Origin: Betaproteobacteria bacterium
GTDB lineage: Bacteria; Pseudomonadota; Gammaproteobacteria; Burkholderiales; Usitatibacteraceae
Length of the DNA stretch: 6,510 nucleotides
Assembly (NCBI GenBank): GCA_012274175.1
Contig: JAAOZZ010000209.1
Location: 1 to 6,510 of the forward strand
Direction: 5' to 3'
The notes beneath the pieces were generated by a model. That model had not been told where the DNA came from, made no database searches, and saw only the letters and a program-made list of their open reading frames with translations. This document shows positions 6,009 through 6,510 of this stretch, in pieces (within the stretch, counting starts at the first letter, position 1; each line of letters begins with the position of its first letter). Made by a program: the position numbers and the translations under genes.

Positions 6009-6510
6009 GCTGCTCGAGGTCCGGGACCTGTCCCGCGACTTCGACGTCTCGCGCCCGTGGCTCAATCGCGTCCTCGAGCGCGTGCCGCGGCAGATCCTCA
6101 AGGCGGTGGACGGGGTCACCTTCGCCATCGACCGGGGTGAGACCCTGTCGCTCGTAGGCGAGTCGGGGTGCGGCAAGTCGACCGTGGCGCGCCTCATCTG
6201 CGGTCTCTACGCGCCCACGGGCGGCGCGGTGCGCTTCGACGGCGTGGACCTCGCGGGGATCACCCGCCGCTCGGACATGCTCGCGATGCGCCGACGCTTC
6301 CAGATGATCTTCCAGGATCCCTACGCGAGCCTGAATCCGCGCTGGAGGGTGCGCGAGATCGTCGCCGAGCCGATCCGCTCCCACGGGCTCATCCGCGACG
6401 AGCGCGCGCTGCGCCGGCGCGTGGGCGAGCTGCTCACCGACGTGGGACTGGCGCCCCGCGACGGCGAGAAGTATCCGCACGAGTTCTCCGGCGGCCAGCG
6501 CCAGCGCATC
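6001..6510 (+). CDS. DppF-like peptide/nickel ABC transporter ATP-binding protein, 3' end cut
   Basis: The second ATPase of the importer, expected to form a heterodimer with the DppD-like protein. The 170 codons present show Walker A GESGCGKST at 53-61, a Q-loop in MIFQDPYASLNPRW, and a normal signature FSGGQRQRI at the very end of the window. Walker B, the H-loop and the C-terminal region lie beyond the edge. Between the first strand and LKAVDGVTF is the short insert DVSRPWLNRVLERVPRQ, typical of DppF/OppF proteins but variable. The start at 6001 is well supported: GAGGGAG at 5988-5994 with 6 bases of spacing, and it overlaps the end of the DppD-like gene by 8 bases. No lesion is seen in the part present. 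Confidence 0.94.
   Translation, partial: MAELLEVRDLSRDFDVSRPWLNRVLERVPRQILKAVDGVTFAIDRGETLSLVGESGCGKSTVARLICGLYAPTGGAVRFDGVDLAGITRRSDMLAMRRRFQMIFQDPYASLNPRWRVREIVAEPIRSHGLIRDERALRRRVGELLTDVGLAPRDGEKYPHEFSGGQRQRI

Noticed and set aside
1..6510. CRISPR arrays, tRNA or rRNA genes, transposases, toxin-antitoxin genes or other defence systems
   Set aside because: No regularly spaced repeats, tRNA-like folds, or recombinase/transposase motifs were seen on either strand. Almost all bases are accounted for by the catabolic and transporter genes.

Overview
The window is a GC-rich, densely packed stretch with very strong G/C preference at third codon positions. The closest remembered relatives of its proteins are from Proteobacteria. 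I would guess a betaproteobacterium (Burkholderiales or a neighbour), but that is an inference from protein resemblance and composition; no rRNA or other marker is present.

Left part (1-2433, minus strand): two tyrosine/phenylalanine catabolism genes in pathway order. hppD (4-hydroxyphenylpyruvate dioxygenase) is followed 13 bases later by hmgA (homogentisate 1,2-dioxygenase), whose last few codons lie beyond the window edge. Together they take 4-hydroxyphenylpyruvate to homogentisate and then to maleylacetoacetate. All iron-ligand residues are present in both. hppD carries an extra block of about 20 residues. It is encoded by an in-frame GC-rich palindromic repeat of the kind usually found between genes.

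Middle (2434-2683): a divergent control region of about 250 bases. It holds a plausible -10 element for hppD, a plausible TTGACT-type promoter for the rightward operon, two 19-bp dyads of identical 6-7-6 geometry, and a 19-codon reading frame that looks like the broken-off N-terminus of an Lrp/AsnC regulator.

Right part (2684-6510, plus strand): an operon for a peptide/nickel-type (Dpp/Opp family) ABC importer, with overlapping or tightly spaced genes. The order is DppB-like permease, DppC-like permease, a small secreted protein of unknown function, DppD-like ATPase, and DppF-like ATPase (cut by the window end). No substrate-binding protein gene lies in the window. The DppB-like gene is broken in this sequence by an in-frame TAG and a one-base frameshift, while all neighbours are open. 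Either the importer is newly inactivated or the sequence has errors there. The DppD-like ATPase has Pro where the ABC signature normally has Ser.

No tRNA, rRNA, CRISPR array, transposase or attachment site was seen. The most notable items are the repeat-derived insertion inside hppD, the two lesions in the permease, the regulator remnant, and the uncharacterised secreted protein inside the transporter operon.
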